Of a DNA stretch of 64,000 nt, positions 34,010-43,511 are shown piece after piece. The stretch's first letter is position 1, and each line of letters opens with the position of its first letter. Source of the DNA: an uncultured Collinsella sp. Lineage in GTDB: Bacteria > Actinomycetota > Coriobacteriia > Coriobacteriales > Coriobacteriaceae. A program made the translations under genes and the position numbers. The notes below the pieces were generated by a model. That model saw only the letters and a program-made list of their open reading frames with translations, searched no databases and was not told the DNA's origin. The stretch lies in the NCBI GenBank assembly GCA_949285915.1, contig CASDZW010000003.1, positions 1 through 64,000 on the forward strand, given 5' to 3'.

Positions 34010-34025
34010 TATAATGTATATAACG
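34010..34025 (+). promoter_or_regulatory. GntR-gene -10 element with overlapping operator
   Basis: TATAAT (34010-34015) is followed immediately by ATGTATATAACG (34014-34025), the same type of site found three times before the PTS operon. This suggests that the regulator represses its own gene. No clear -35 element is seen. Confidence 0.6.
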
Positions 34026-34061
34026 TGTTAGTTGGCATACCGCTGAAGGGAACGTTGCGCT

Positions 34062-34799
34062 ATGGGTGCCAAGCTGCTTGAGGATTCTTCGACACCTCTG
34101 TACCAACAGGTTGCGAACGATCTGAAGACAACGATTGAAAACGGCATCTATCGGGTTGGACAAAAGATTCCCCCCGAGCCCGAGCTGAGTCAGCTGTATT
34201 CTGTGAGCAGGATTACCGTACGAAAGGCAATCGAACTTCTTGTTGAGGACGGGCTCTTGTCCAAGCGACAGGGTAAGGGTACGTTCGTCTGCCAGAGTGA
34301 GCCCTCTCGAAAGATCCGGGACGATCGCAGTTCAAAGGTCATGGGTTTTTCTGAGTCATGTCGTGCCAACGGGGTTGTTCCCGGCGCTGCATTGCTTTCG
34401 CGCGCTGTCGAGCCGGTTCCAGAGGAAGAGCGGCCGTTCTTCGGTCCGGACGTGGAGCAGGTTATTTCCATTGATCGCGTTCGCACCGCCGACGGGCAAC
34501 CGCTCATGGTCGAGTCCAATTTGTTCGCTGCGCCTGGCTTGGAGTTTTTGGAGAGCGCGCCTCTGGACGACTCATCGCTGTTCGACATCATCGCCGAGAA
34601 GACAGACAGGCATGCGGTCCGAGGCAGTGCGCAGTCGCTCAACATCATGCTCGCTGACGATCGCTTGGCAAAGCTTTTGAACGTCCCCATCGGAGAGCCG
34701 CTTTTCTACCTTCTCGGGCACTATCACGACCAGTTTGGAAAGCCTCTCTACGTGGGCAAGCAGTTCATTATCGGATCGCGCTATACCTTCACGATGTGA
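34062..34799 (+). CDS. GntR/HutC-family transcriptional regulator, 245 aa
   Basis: The N-terminal winged helix (about 10-80) shows the GntR pattern PLYQQVANDLKTTIENGIYRVGQKIPPEPELSQLYSVSRITVRKAIELL and GKGTFV. The C-terminal UTRA domain (about 95-240) binds small ligands, usually sugar phosphates in this subfamily (VISIDRVRTADGQPLMVESN; YVGKQFIIGSRYTF). Located directly behind the PTS operon and carrying the same operator motif in its own promoter, it is the probable regulator of the sugar locus. The inducer could be the phosphorylated Amadori compound. Confidence 0.92.
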   Translation: MGAKLLEDSSTPLYQQVANDLKTTIENGIYRVGQKIPPEPELSQLYSVSRITVRKAIELLVEDGLLSKRQGKGTFVCQSEPSRKIRDDRSSKVMGFSESCRANGVVPGAALLSRAVEPVPEEERPFFGPDVEQVISIDRVRTADGQPLMVESNLFAAPGLEFLESAPLDDSSLFDIIAEKTDRHAVRGSAQSLNIMLADDRLAKLLNVPIGEPLFYLLGHYHDQFGKPLYVGKQFIIGSRYTFTM

Positions 34800-34852
34800 T
34801 GCCGACTTCCCCGATGCGCCCGGGTCCAGGGCGCGGAAGGACAGTCAGTGTT

Positions 34853-35548
34853 ATGGATACCGAATTCCCTTTTAAGGCCGTCATCTTCGATATGGATGGC
34901 GTCATCGTTGACACCGAAGCGTTTTACCAAAGTGTTCTCCGGCAATTCATCGCGCGGTTGGGTATTGATGTCTCCTCGGAGGAGCTTCTTGGCCTCATCG
35001 GGACGGCCCAGCAGGTATTCGACAGGACGTTGGTCAACTGGTATCGCGCGGCAGGGGAGGGCGAGTACTCCGTTCCTGAGGCGAAGCGCCGCTATCGTGC
35101 ATGGCGAAGCGCCATACCGTGCGACTACCATGCTCTGATGTTTCCTGGTGTTCCCGAGGCAGTTGCGGGTCTGAAGAGCCGCGGCGTTCGCCTCGCTCTC
35201 GCGTCCTCCTCGCCCCGCTCCAACATCAAAGAGGTCCTCTCCGCTTGCGGCCTCTCTCGCTTCTTCGAGGTCGTCGTCTCTGGTGCCGAGCTCAAGGAGA
35301 GCAAGCCAAATCCTGCTATCTATCTGCATACGCTCAAGCTCTTAGGGCTGCCTGCCGCCTCATGTTGCTGCATCGAGGATTCCGTGCCGGGCATCACGGC
35401 GGGAAAGAGAGCGGGGCTCACCGTCATTGCGCGTCGGGAGGAGCGCTTTGGCTTTTCCCAGGACGCTGCCGATCTTGTGGTCGATCGAGTTGACGACGTT
35501 CTCAACGCCGATGCGGTCGCCGCGCTTGGACGCCATCGCATCCGCTAG
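34853..35548 (+). CDS. HAD-superfamily phosphatase/beta-phosphoglucomutase-like, 231 aa
   Basis: HAD motif I is AVIFDMDGVIVDTEAFY, motif II LALASSSPRSNI, motif III lysine in ESKPNPAIYLH, motif IV CIEDSVPGITAGKRAG. These belong to the beta-phosphoglucomutase/phosphatase subgroup with a four-helix cap. The ATG at 34853 was chosen because the frame before it is unrelated; GGAAGGA lies 11 bases upstream. It is a close paralogue of the gene at 36500 and follows the GntR gene by 53 bases. A role in dephosphorylating or remodelling sugar phosphates from the PTS is likely. Confidence 0.87.
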   Translation: MDTEFPFKAVIFDMDGVIVDTEAFYQSVLRQFIARLGIDVSSEELLGLIGTAQQVFDRTLVNWYRAAGEGEYSVPEAKRRYRAWRSAIPCDYHALMFPGVPEAVAGLKSRGVRLALASSSPRSNIKEVLSACGLSRFFEVVVSGAELKESKPNPAIYLHTLKLLGLPAASCCCIEDSVPGITAGKRAGLTVIARREERFGFSQDAADLVVDRVDDVLNADAVAALGRHRIR

Positions 35549-35659
35549 GTCTCGTGATCCGTCTCCGCAGTTTCGTTGGTTGCTGGCGCAATGCTTACCT
35601 CTGTGTTGCGACCGCGTGGTACTATGGCGCCTGTTTGGAATCCAATAGGAAGGACAGCC

Positions 35660-36496
35660 GTGGCTATCAAGGCGATCGCGCTCGACATTGACGGAACGCT
35701 TACCAACGACAAGAAAGTCGTGACCCCGCGCACTAAGGAGGCGCTGTTTGCCGCCCAGCGCGCGGGCATCCGCGTCATCCTCGCCTCGGGGCGTCCGGTG
35801 CAGGGCCTGCGCGCGCTTGCCCGCGAGCTCGAGCTCGACCGCTACCACGGCCTTCTTGTCGCCTTTAACGGCGCGCACGTGGTAGATGCCGAGACCGACG
35901 AGGTCCTCTTTGACCAGCCCATGGCGGTGGGGGACATGCGCGCGCTTCTTGATCACCTGCGTGGCTTTGACGTCATCCCGTGGGTGACGGAGGGCGAGCA
36001 TCTCTATGTTGAGGACGCCTACCGCTGCGAGATTCTCCACAAGGGCCGGCCCATCAACATCGTCAAGTACGAGCGCGACGCGTGCGACCTCAAGATCTGC
36101 GAGGTGCGCGATCTGGCCGAGGTGCTCGATCATCCGCAGGACAAGATTCTGACCGCCGGTACCGATACCTACCTCGCCGCTCATTGGGAGGAAATGTACG
36201 CGCCATTCCGCGACCGTCTCTCGGGCATGTTTACGGCGGACTTTTACTTTGAGTTCATGGCGCTCGGCATCAACAAAGCGCACGCGCTTGCCGGAGCGCT
36301 TCCCAAACTCGGCATCGACGCCGCCGAGGTTGCGGCGTTTGGTGACGGCCAGAACGACGCGGCCATGATCGCATGGGCGGGCACGGGCGTTGCCATGGCA
36401 AACGCCATCGACGAGACCAAGGCGGTTGCCGACATGGTCACCGCATCCAACAACGAGGACGGCATCGCGCTCGCCCTCGAGAAGATTCTGGGGTAG
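35660..36496 (+). CDS. Cof-type HAD phosphatase, 278 aa
   Basis: Cof-family (type IIB cap) HAD hydrolase: AIALDIDGTLTNDKK, VILASGRPVQGL, GINKAHALAGAL and the motif IV FGDGQNDAAMIAWAGTGVAMANA. Such enzymes dephosphorylate sugar phosphates, FMN or pyridoxal phosphate. The GTG at 35660 follows AGGAAGGA; the longer frame starting at 35576 has no site. It lies between two paralogous HAD genes and the third begins 3 bases after it ends. Confidence 0.9.
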   Translation: MAIKAIALDIDGTLTNDKKVVTPRTKEALFAAQRAGIRVILASGRPVQGLRALARELELDRYHGLLVAFNGAHVVDAETDEVLFDQPMAVGDMRALLDHLRGFDVIPWVTEGEHLYVEDAYRCEILHKGRPINIVKYERDACDLKICEVRDLAEVLDHPQDKILTAGTDTYLAAHWEEMYAPFRDRLSGMFTADFYFEFMALGINKAHALAGALPKLGIDAAEVAAFGDGQNDAAMIAWAGTGVAMANAIDETKAVADMVTASNNEDGIALALEKILG

Positions 36497-36499
36497 GGC

Positions 36500-37177
36500 A
36501 TGAGAGACGACTTTCCGTTTGCCGCCGTCATCTTCGACATGGACGGCGTGATCGTCGACACGGAACGTTATTACTGGGACGAGCTGCGCATCTTTGCGGA
36601 CAGCTTGGGTATCGATGTGACCGATAAGGAGCTTGACGCGCAGGTCGGCCAGTCCACTCAGGCGTTTTTGCGCATGCTCGTCGACTGGTACGAGCGCGCC
36701 GGACGGGGCCGCATGACCGTTGACGAGGCGTCACGCACCTATGACGCATGGGCCCAGACGCAGGAGTGCGACTACGCCGCGCTGCTGAACCCGGGTGTGC
36801 ACGAGGGCATCGCCGGCCTTAAGGAGCGCGGGGTGCGCGTGGCGCTTGCTTCGTCGTCGCCTCTCGACAACATCCGCACGGTGCTGGCGGCGTGCGGGCT
36901 CTCTGATGCGTTCGAGGTGATTGTCTCAGGCGTGGACTTCACCGAGAGCAAGCCCGACCCCGACATCTACCTCCATACGCTTGCCAAGCTCGGTCTTCCC
37001 GCTAAGGCATGTTGCTGCATCGAGGATTCGGTCCCGGGTATCACCGCCGGTAAGCGTGCGGGGCTTACCGTGTTTGCCAAGCGCGAGGAGCGCTTTGGCT
37101 TCTCGCAGGACGCGGCGGACGCCATCATCGACCGTGTGGACGACATCCTGGACGTGGCGCCGCGCCTGTTTGGGTAG
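36500..37177 (+). CDS. HAD-superfamily phosphatase, paralogue of the gene at 34853, 225 aa
   Basis: Same architecture and motifs as the upstream paralogue: AVIFDMDGVIVDTERYY, VALASSSPLDNI, ESKPDPDIYLH, CCIEDSVPGITAGKRAGLTV, REERFGFSQDAAD. The two proteins share most residues by eye, especially in the C-terminal half, while the cap domains (about 20-90) differ more, hinting at different substrates. It starts 3 bases after the Cof-type gene and is clearly in the same transcript. Confidence 0.88.
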   Translation: MRDDFPFAAVIFDMDGVIVDTERYYWDELRIFADSLGIDVTDKELDAQVGQSTQAFLRMLVDWYERAGRGRMTVDEASRTYDAWAQTQECDYAALLNPGVHEGIAGLKERGVRVALASSSPLDNIRTVLAACGLSDAFEVIVSGVDFTESKPDPDIYLHTLAKLGLPAKACCCIEDSVPGITAGKRAGLTVFAKREERFGFSQDAADAIIDRVDDILDVAPRLFG

Positions 37178-37371
37178 GTTTTGCCAGATTGAAGACACTC
37201 GATGCTGAAATGGGCATCAAGTTGTCGCGTTGGCGGGTACACCGGCGACATGGCTTCGCGACGGCTGCGGAAACGGCTGAATTTGAAACGATCTATGTGA
37301 CGCCTGGAGAATTTGATACCCATTTTAGGCGTGAGCCTGCGACCACGTGCTTGCTCGTTTGTAGTCAGGTG

Positions 37372-38163
37372 CTATCCAAGATGTAAAAGAGCTGCGCTTG
37401 TCGTCGCGATGGTACGGCCGAGCGCCTCTTGCGACGTGCTGCGGATCTCTGCTATGGCTGCAAGTGCTTTTGCGAGAGACGCCTCGAGGGTGTCTGCGCT
37501 GTAGGGTGCGTCAAGTCCCGGCGGGGCGTCCGTCTCGAGCAGGAGCCTGCCTTCCGGCAGCTGCCGGGCGTACTCGCGTCCGCGCTTGCTTTTGAGCATG
37601 TGCTCGCTTACCGAGAAGTAGCAGCCGAGCCGCCGCGCCCGGGCGAACTCCTCAGAGCTGCCGCTGAACCAGTGGAAGATCACGGTCGTGCCGGGGTGCG
37701 CGCTCGCCCCCACAACGCCTGTGCGCTCGAGGATGTCGAGCGCTGTCGTTGCGGCGTGGATGGCGTGGATGGAGATGACACGGTGGGGGAGCGGGCGCTT
37801 TGCGATGGCACGGCAGATGCCCTCGAACGCGGCGATTTGCAGCTCCTGCGTGTTGCCCCCACGCCGCCCAAAGTCGAGTCCCACCTCACCTATATAGGCG
37901 CGCTCGCCCGCAAGCTTTGCCGTGAGATTGGCATCGGCGGCACCGCATCTGCCGTCGGCGAGCCACCAGGGGTGCAGGCCCGCGCCCACGCGCACGTTGG
38001 TATGTGCGCCGAGGCGCTCTTGGGCCGCGAGCGTGTCGGCGGGGGTAACCGGCGTGTCAAAAATGGCAATGCCGCGCTCCGCCGCCTCGCGCGCGACCTC
38101 ATCCGCGTTGCCCATGCGGTCGAGGTGGCAGTGCATGTCCACAAAGCGCCAGGTCATGGCCAT
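37372..38163 (-). CDS. tatD: TatD-family metal-dependent hydrolase/DNase, 263 aa
   Basis: TIM-barrel amidohydrolase-like enzyme with the metal site DMHCHLDRM, the glutamate of GEVGLDFGR, histidines in SIHAIHA and FHWFSGS, and the aspartate of LLLETDAPP. TatD proteins are 3'-5' DNases involved in repair. The ATG at 38163 overlaps the stop of the preceding gene in TGATG; GTG at 38166 or ATG at 38157 are alternatives. Some loops are shorter than in E. coli TatD. Confidence 0.85.
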   Translation of the reverse strand: MAMTWRFVDMHCHLDRMGNADEVAREAAERGIAIFDTPVTPADTLAAQERLGAHTNVRVGAGLHPWWLADGRCGAADANLTAKLAGERAYIGEVGLDFGRRGGNTQELQIAAFEGICRAIAKRPLPHRVISIHAIHAATTALDILERTGVVGASAHPGTTVIFHWFSGSSEEFARARRLGCYFSVSEHMLKSKRGREYARQLPEGRLLLETDAPPGLDAPYSADTLEASLAKALAAIAEIRSTSQEALGRTIATTSAALLHLG

Positions 38164-38957
38164 CACGCACCTTGGACGAGGTTGCGGATAACGTGCCCCG
38201 CGATCATCTGCCCCATGATGGGCGGCAGGTACGAGGCGGTGCCAAGGGTGGGGCGCTGGCCCTCGCTCGTTGCGTCGACGGTATCTGCGCTCGTGCCCGT
38301 TACCGGTAGCGCGCGCGGTTCCTCAAAAGACGAGAGCACCGTGAGATGCCGGATGTCGCGGCGGCGGCACTCTTTGCGCACGATACGTGCGAGCGGGTCG
38401 TGCGAGGTCTGCGCGATGTCGCAGATGCGCAGCTTCTCGGGGTCGAGCTTGTTCGCTCCGCCCATGCTGGCGATAAGCGGCGTTGCGGTCCGCTCCGCCC
38501 ACTCAGCGATGGCGAGCTTAGTTGAGACGGTGTCAATCGCGTCGACCACGTAATCGATGCGACCAATGCCGGCGCGTACCTCAGCAAAGAGACCCTCGAC
38601 GTCCTCAGCGCGCACAAACCGGTCGAGCGCGACCACCCGCGCGGCGGGGTTGATGGCGTGCACAAGCTCAGCGGTCACCTCGACCTTGCGACGGCCGACG
38701 GTTGTGGTGTAGGCGATGGCCTGGCGGTTGATGTTGGAGGGTGCAACCGCGTCGGCGTCGACTACGACAAGCGCGCCCACGCCGCCGCGCGCGAGCGCCT
38801 CGATGCAGTTGGAGCCCACGCCTCCACAGCCGAGGACCATGACAGTCGAGGCAGCGAGGGTCGCGAGCCCGGGGTCACCCCATACAAGCTCGAGGCGCGA
38901 GGTGGGTGTCTCGTGGGCGTCCGTCGATAGCGGCGTCGCACCCTGCTCAAGATTCAT
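38163..38957 (-). CDS. tcdA: ThiF/E1-like ATP-dependent enzyme, probable tRNA t6A dehydratase TcdA, 264 aa
   Basis: The adenylation domain has the nucleotide loop VMVLGCGGVGSNCIEALARGGVG, the VVDADAVAPSNINRQ motif and DAIDTVSTKLAI. Length and the RRRDIRHLTVLSSFEEP and PIMGQMIAG stretches match TcdA/CsdL, which cyclises t6A37 in tRNA. The ATG at 38957 follows AAAGGGC. tatD is coupled behind it. A general E1-like role is the alternative, since ThiF-family subtypes are similar. Confidence 0.85.
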   Translation of the reverse strand: MNLEQGATPLSTDAHETPTSRLELVWGDPGLATLAASTVMVLGCGGVGSNCIEALARGGVGALVVVDADAVAPSNINRQAIAYTTTVGRRKVEVTAELVHAINPAARVVALDRFVRAEDVEGLFAEVRAGIGRIDYVVDAIDTVSTKLAIAEWAERTATPLIASMGGANKLDPEKLRICDIAQTSHDPLARIVRKECRRRDIRHLTVLSSFEEPRALPVTGTSADTVDATSEGQRPTLGTASYLPPIMGQMIAGHVIRNLVQGA

Positions 38958-39188
38958 GGCCAGCCCTTTCGGTTGCAGTTTCTGGCATTGTAGCGCACCG
39001 GGTTTTGTGCCATGCCGGTGGTACCTCTGGTTTCGTGATGGAGACGGCCGGGTTCGCTCGCGTTTGCGGCCGCTACCTGAGAGTATGGTGCAGAGCAAAA
39101 GGGTGCGGGCACGCGTGTGCGCCGCCGGCGGATGCTATTCGGCCGGGTGCGCGTACGCGGTCCCGTGCAGTTAGAACAAGGAGTTTCA

Positions 39189-40868
<1,680 letters not shown>

Positions 40869-40935
40869 GATGCAGAGGCGCCATAGGGGCCTGCGCGCAT
40901 ATGGGTAGCAAATGCTACTAAATGAAGTCAGAGAC

Positions 40936-40970
40936 GGGCCCGTCGGCAAGTGCCGGCGGGCCCTGTGCTA
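40936..40970 (+). terminator. Hairpin after ettA
   Basis: GGGCCCGTCGGC (40936-40947) pairs with GCCGGCGGGCCC (40952-40963), one G-T wobble, loop AAGT, then TGTGCTATT. The T-run is weak. Confidence 0.5.
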
Positions 40971-41016
40971 TTCTGGCAGCGATTTTCCTTTTAATACTCC
41001 GGTGAGGGGAGAGGCA

Positions 41017-41913
41017 ATGGCGGAGAAGGTTCTTCTGGGCTCGCTCGAGGCGGGCGGTACCAAGATGGTGCTCGCCACGGGCTACGCGGACGGCACGATT
41101 GTGGAGCGCGGGCGGTTTGACACCACGACGCCCGAGGAGACAGTGCGCAAGTGCGCGGAGTGGTTCGCCGACCGCGGCGTCGCGGCGCTCGGCGTGGGCG
41201 CGTTTGGCCCGACGGCGGTCGACCCGGCGTCCCCGCGCTTTGGTCAGATTCTCACCACGCCCAAGCTCGCTTGGCGCGACTTCGACCTGCTCGGCACGCT
41301 CAAGGCGAGCTTCGATATCCCCATGGGCTACGACACCGACGTCAACATCGCCTGCCTGGGCGAGGTCACGTTCGGTTGCGCGCGCGGTCTCGAGGACGTG
41401 CTCTACCTCACCATCGGCACCGGCGTGGGCGCGGGCGTGATGGTGGGCGGCAAGCTCATCCACGGCATGCTGCACCCCGAGGCTGGCCATGTGCTGCTCA
41501 CCCGCGACCCGCGCGACCCCATGCCCGAGGGCGAGTCGGGTTGCCCCTTCCACGCCAACTGCCTCGAGGGCCTTATCGCCGGCCCGGGCGTGGCCAAGCG
41601 CTGGGGCGGCAAGAGCGCAAGCGAGCTTGCCGATGACGAGTTTGCCATGGACCTGCTGGGCGGGTACCTCGGCCAGGCGCTCATGGACTTCATCCTCTGT
41701 TACGCGCCCAAGAAGGTCATCATCGGCGGCGGCGTTGCCGACCATACGCCCATTGTCCAGGTCGCGCGCAAGAAGGTTGCCGAGTATCTGAACGACTACC
41801 TGGTCACGCCCGAGGTGGCGGACCTCGATAGCTACATCGTGAACAACTCTCTCGAGGGCAACCAGGGCATCCTGGGCGGCCTCGAGCTTGCCCGTCGCGC
41901 TCTCGAGGCGTAA
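41017..41913 (+). CDS. ROK-family sugar kinase (fructokinase-like), 298 aa
   Basis: ROK features: the phosphate loop LGSLEAGGTKMVLA, VGAFGPTAVD, the catalytic region MGYDTDVNIACLGE, TIGTGVGAGVMVGGKLIHG, and the zinc-binding ROK motif HPEAGH ... CPFHANCLEGLIAGPGV. The CPFH-x-NCLEG spacing fits ScrK/GmuE-type fructokinases more than glucokinases. It supplies hexose-6-phosphate to glycolysis. GAGGGGAGAGG precedes the ATG at 41017; the frame before it crosses the ettA terminator. Confidence 0.87.
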   Translation: MAEKVLLGSLEAGGTKMVLATGYADGTIVERGRFDTTTPEETVRKCAEWFADRGVAALGVGAFGPTAVDPASPRFGQILTTPKLAWRDFDLLGTLKASFDIPMGYDTDVNIACLGEVTFGCARGLEDVLYLTIGTGVGAGVMVGGKLIHGMLHPEAGHVLLTRDPRDPMPEGESGCPFHANCLEGLIAGPGVAKRWGGKSASELADDEFAMDLLGGYLGQALMDFILCYAPKKVIIGGGVADHTPIVQVARKKVAEYLNDYLVTPEVADLDSYIVNNSLEGNQGILGGLELARRALEA

Positions 41914-41949
41914 GGGCGCCGCCTCTCGGCAGGTCGCGGTTTATCCGCT

Positions 41950-42015
41950 GCAAAAGAAGCCAAGTTTAGACGCGTTTCAGACTGTCTGGACGCACCCAAA
42001 CTTGGCTTTCTTTGT
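41950..42015. repeat. Long imperfect inverted repeat, 32-33 base arms
   Basis: The left arm (41950-41982) and right arm (41984-42015) pair along almost their whole length, with cores GAAGCCAAGTTT and AAACTTGGCTTTC, leaving essentially no loop. It lies between convergent genes and could terminate on both strands, but the length and near-perfect folding suggest a REP/MITE-like element. Confidence 0.75.
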
Positions 42016-42027
42016 AGGGGCGATTCT

Positions 42028-42133
42028 CAAAACCAGGTTTACCAGCTCTCCGGGGCGCTGAGGATGGGGGCAATCCGCAAAACCAGGTTTACCAGCTCTC
42101 CAGGGCGCTGAGGAGCTGGTAAACCTGGTTTTG
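42028..42133. repeat. Two 37-base direct repeats plus a 20-base inverted copy
   Basis: A 37-base unit beginning CAAAACCAGGTTTACCAGCT occurs at 42028-42064 and 42078-42114, one base different, period 50. Its first 20 bases are repeated in reverse complement at 42114-42133, so 42078-42097 and 42114-42133 form a perfect 20-base stem with a 16-base loop. This suggests an efficient bidirectional terminator that was duplicated. The whole 41914-42212 gap is made of such elements and holds no gene. Confidence 0.9.
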
Positions 42134-42212
42134 GCTGAAAACACTTCAGTAAAGCAGAGTTTTCCAGTTTTTGGATGCGCCAGTTGTATGGGTGCGGCTT
42201 GGCGCCGTGCGG

Positions 42213-43418
42213 CTAGTCGTCGTGCTCGACCGAGGCAATCGACCAGGTGGCGCCCTCGCCGGCGGTTGCCCTGCCGCCGCGGCGTTTGATGGTAACGAGC
42301 ATCTCGTGGCGCTCGCCCTCGCGGATGTAGGCGACGGGGAAGGTCGCGCGCGAGCGCGAGCCCTCGAGCGTTCCGGCGACGCGGGCGATGTCAAAGTACG
42401 CGCTCAGGATGCCGAGGACGTCTGCTCCATAGGGGAGCAGGTGCGTGAGGGCAAGCAGCAGGTCGCCCGGGCAGTAGACCTCGCGCGTAAAGTCGAGGGG
42501 GTAATCGGCTGTGGGGGTCGGCGCTGCGGGCGTTGCCGGCTCGGGCGCCGCTGCCGCCGCGGGGGCGGCTGCAGGCGTGGTGGCATCGGTGGGGGCTTCG
42601 TGCTCAGCGGCAGCTGTCGGAGTCTCGCCCTCGTCGACCGAAGGCATCTCGGGCTCGGGCGACAAGTCCTCTTCGGGCTCGTTATCCTCCGTCGGATCGT
42701 ACAGGATGGTGAACGAGATGGAGTGCCCAGGCTCGGGTGCCGGCGCAGGTTCAGCCTCCTCCTGGGGCTCCGGCGCGGGCTTGTCTGCCAGCTCGGGCTC
42801 GGGCTGGGGCGCAGGCTCGTCTGCCGCATCCGTCTCGGACTCGGGCTCCGCCGCGGGCGTGACTGCTTCTTCGGGTGCGGCGGTTGCTCCGGTCTCGGCG
42901 AAAAGTTCGACGGCTGGCTCCGGAATGGTGGCGACGGTCTCGGGTGTGCCCGCCGCGCCTGCCTCGGGTGCGATGCCGGACTCCGCTCCGGGTGTGCTCT
43001 CGGCCGCGTCGTCGGCGGGCTGCGCCTCGGGCTCGGGGCGCTTGACGCGGCGCGGCTTCACGGCGCGAAGGGCCTTATCGGATTTCTTGCGCTTCCACGA
43101 TTTTCCGCCCGCCTTGGCGCCGCCCTTGTCGGCATCGCTCGCGGCGAGGGCCTCGTCCCAAGCAGGCTGCGCCACCACGGTCGCGTAAACTCGGTTGCCC
43201 TTGAAGATCTTGAGCGAGATGAAGTCGTCAAGCGCCTCGAGGAGCTCGCGCGTCGAGGCAAAGCCGAGGTCCTCCGCCCCAAGACACTCGGCCGCGAGCG
43301 CCTCCTCTACGGCAGGCAGAAACGTCTGCTTGCCGGCGCCGAGGGCATCGCGTAGAAGTCTATACAGGTAGATATGGTTGCCCAGCGTGAGTGCCGGGGT
43401 CTGTACGCGTGCTGCCAT
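42213..43418 (-). CDS. Protein of unknown function with a possible LOTUS/OST-HTH-like head and Pro/Ala/Glu-rich linker, 401 aa
   Basis: Residues 1-95 form a compact helical domain (IYLYRLLRDALGAGKQTFLP ... GFASTRELLEALDDFISLKIFKGNRVYATVV) that resembles a small winged-helix of the LOTUS/OST-HTH type, an RNA-binding fold; this is a weak, by-eye similarity. A basic patch (KSWKRKKSDKALRAVKPRRVKR) follows, then about 200 residues of low-complexity Pro/Ala/Glu sequence, and a folded C-terminal domain (about 320-401, DFTREVYCPGDLLLALTHLLPYGADVLG). No enzyme motif is seen. Not recognised as a named family. Confidence 0.6.
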   Translation of the reverse strand: MAARVQTPALTLGNHIYLYRLLRDALGAGKQTFLPAVEEALAAECLGAEDLGFASTRELLEALDDFISLKIFKGNRVYATVVAQPAWDEALAASDADKGGAKAGGKSWKRKKSDKALRAVKPRRVKRPEPEAQPADDAAESTPGAESGIAPEAGAAGTPETVATIPEPAVELFAETGATAAPEEAVTPAAEPESETDAADEPAPQPEPELADKPAPEPQEEAEPAPAPEPGHSISFTILYDPTEDNEPEEDLSPEPEMPSVDEGETPTAAAEHEAPTDATTPAAAPAAAAAPEPATPAAPTPTADYPLDFTREVYCPGDLLLALTHLLPYGADVLGILSAYFDIARVAGTLEGSRSRATFPVAYIREGERHEMLVTIKRRGGRATAGEGATWSIASVEHDD

Positions 43419-43511
43419 GCTCGTCCCTTCCTATGTCGTAGAGACCCATCTTAACACCTGCGTCAGAAGGGGTCGCAGCGTAGGAGATGGGGCTCCGGGC
43501 ATTTTCGCGCA

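Noticed and set aside
37189-37386. 65-codon frame between the HAD genes and tatD
   Set aside because: No ribosome binding site, no domain and no coding bias; a small hairpin-like stretch nearby has no T-run.
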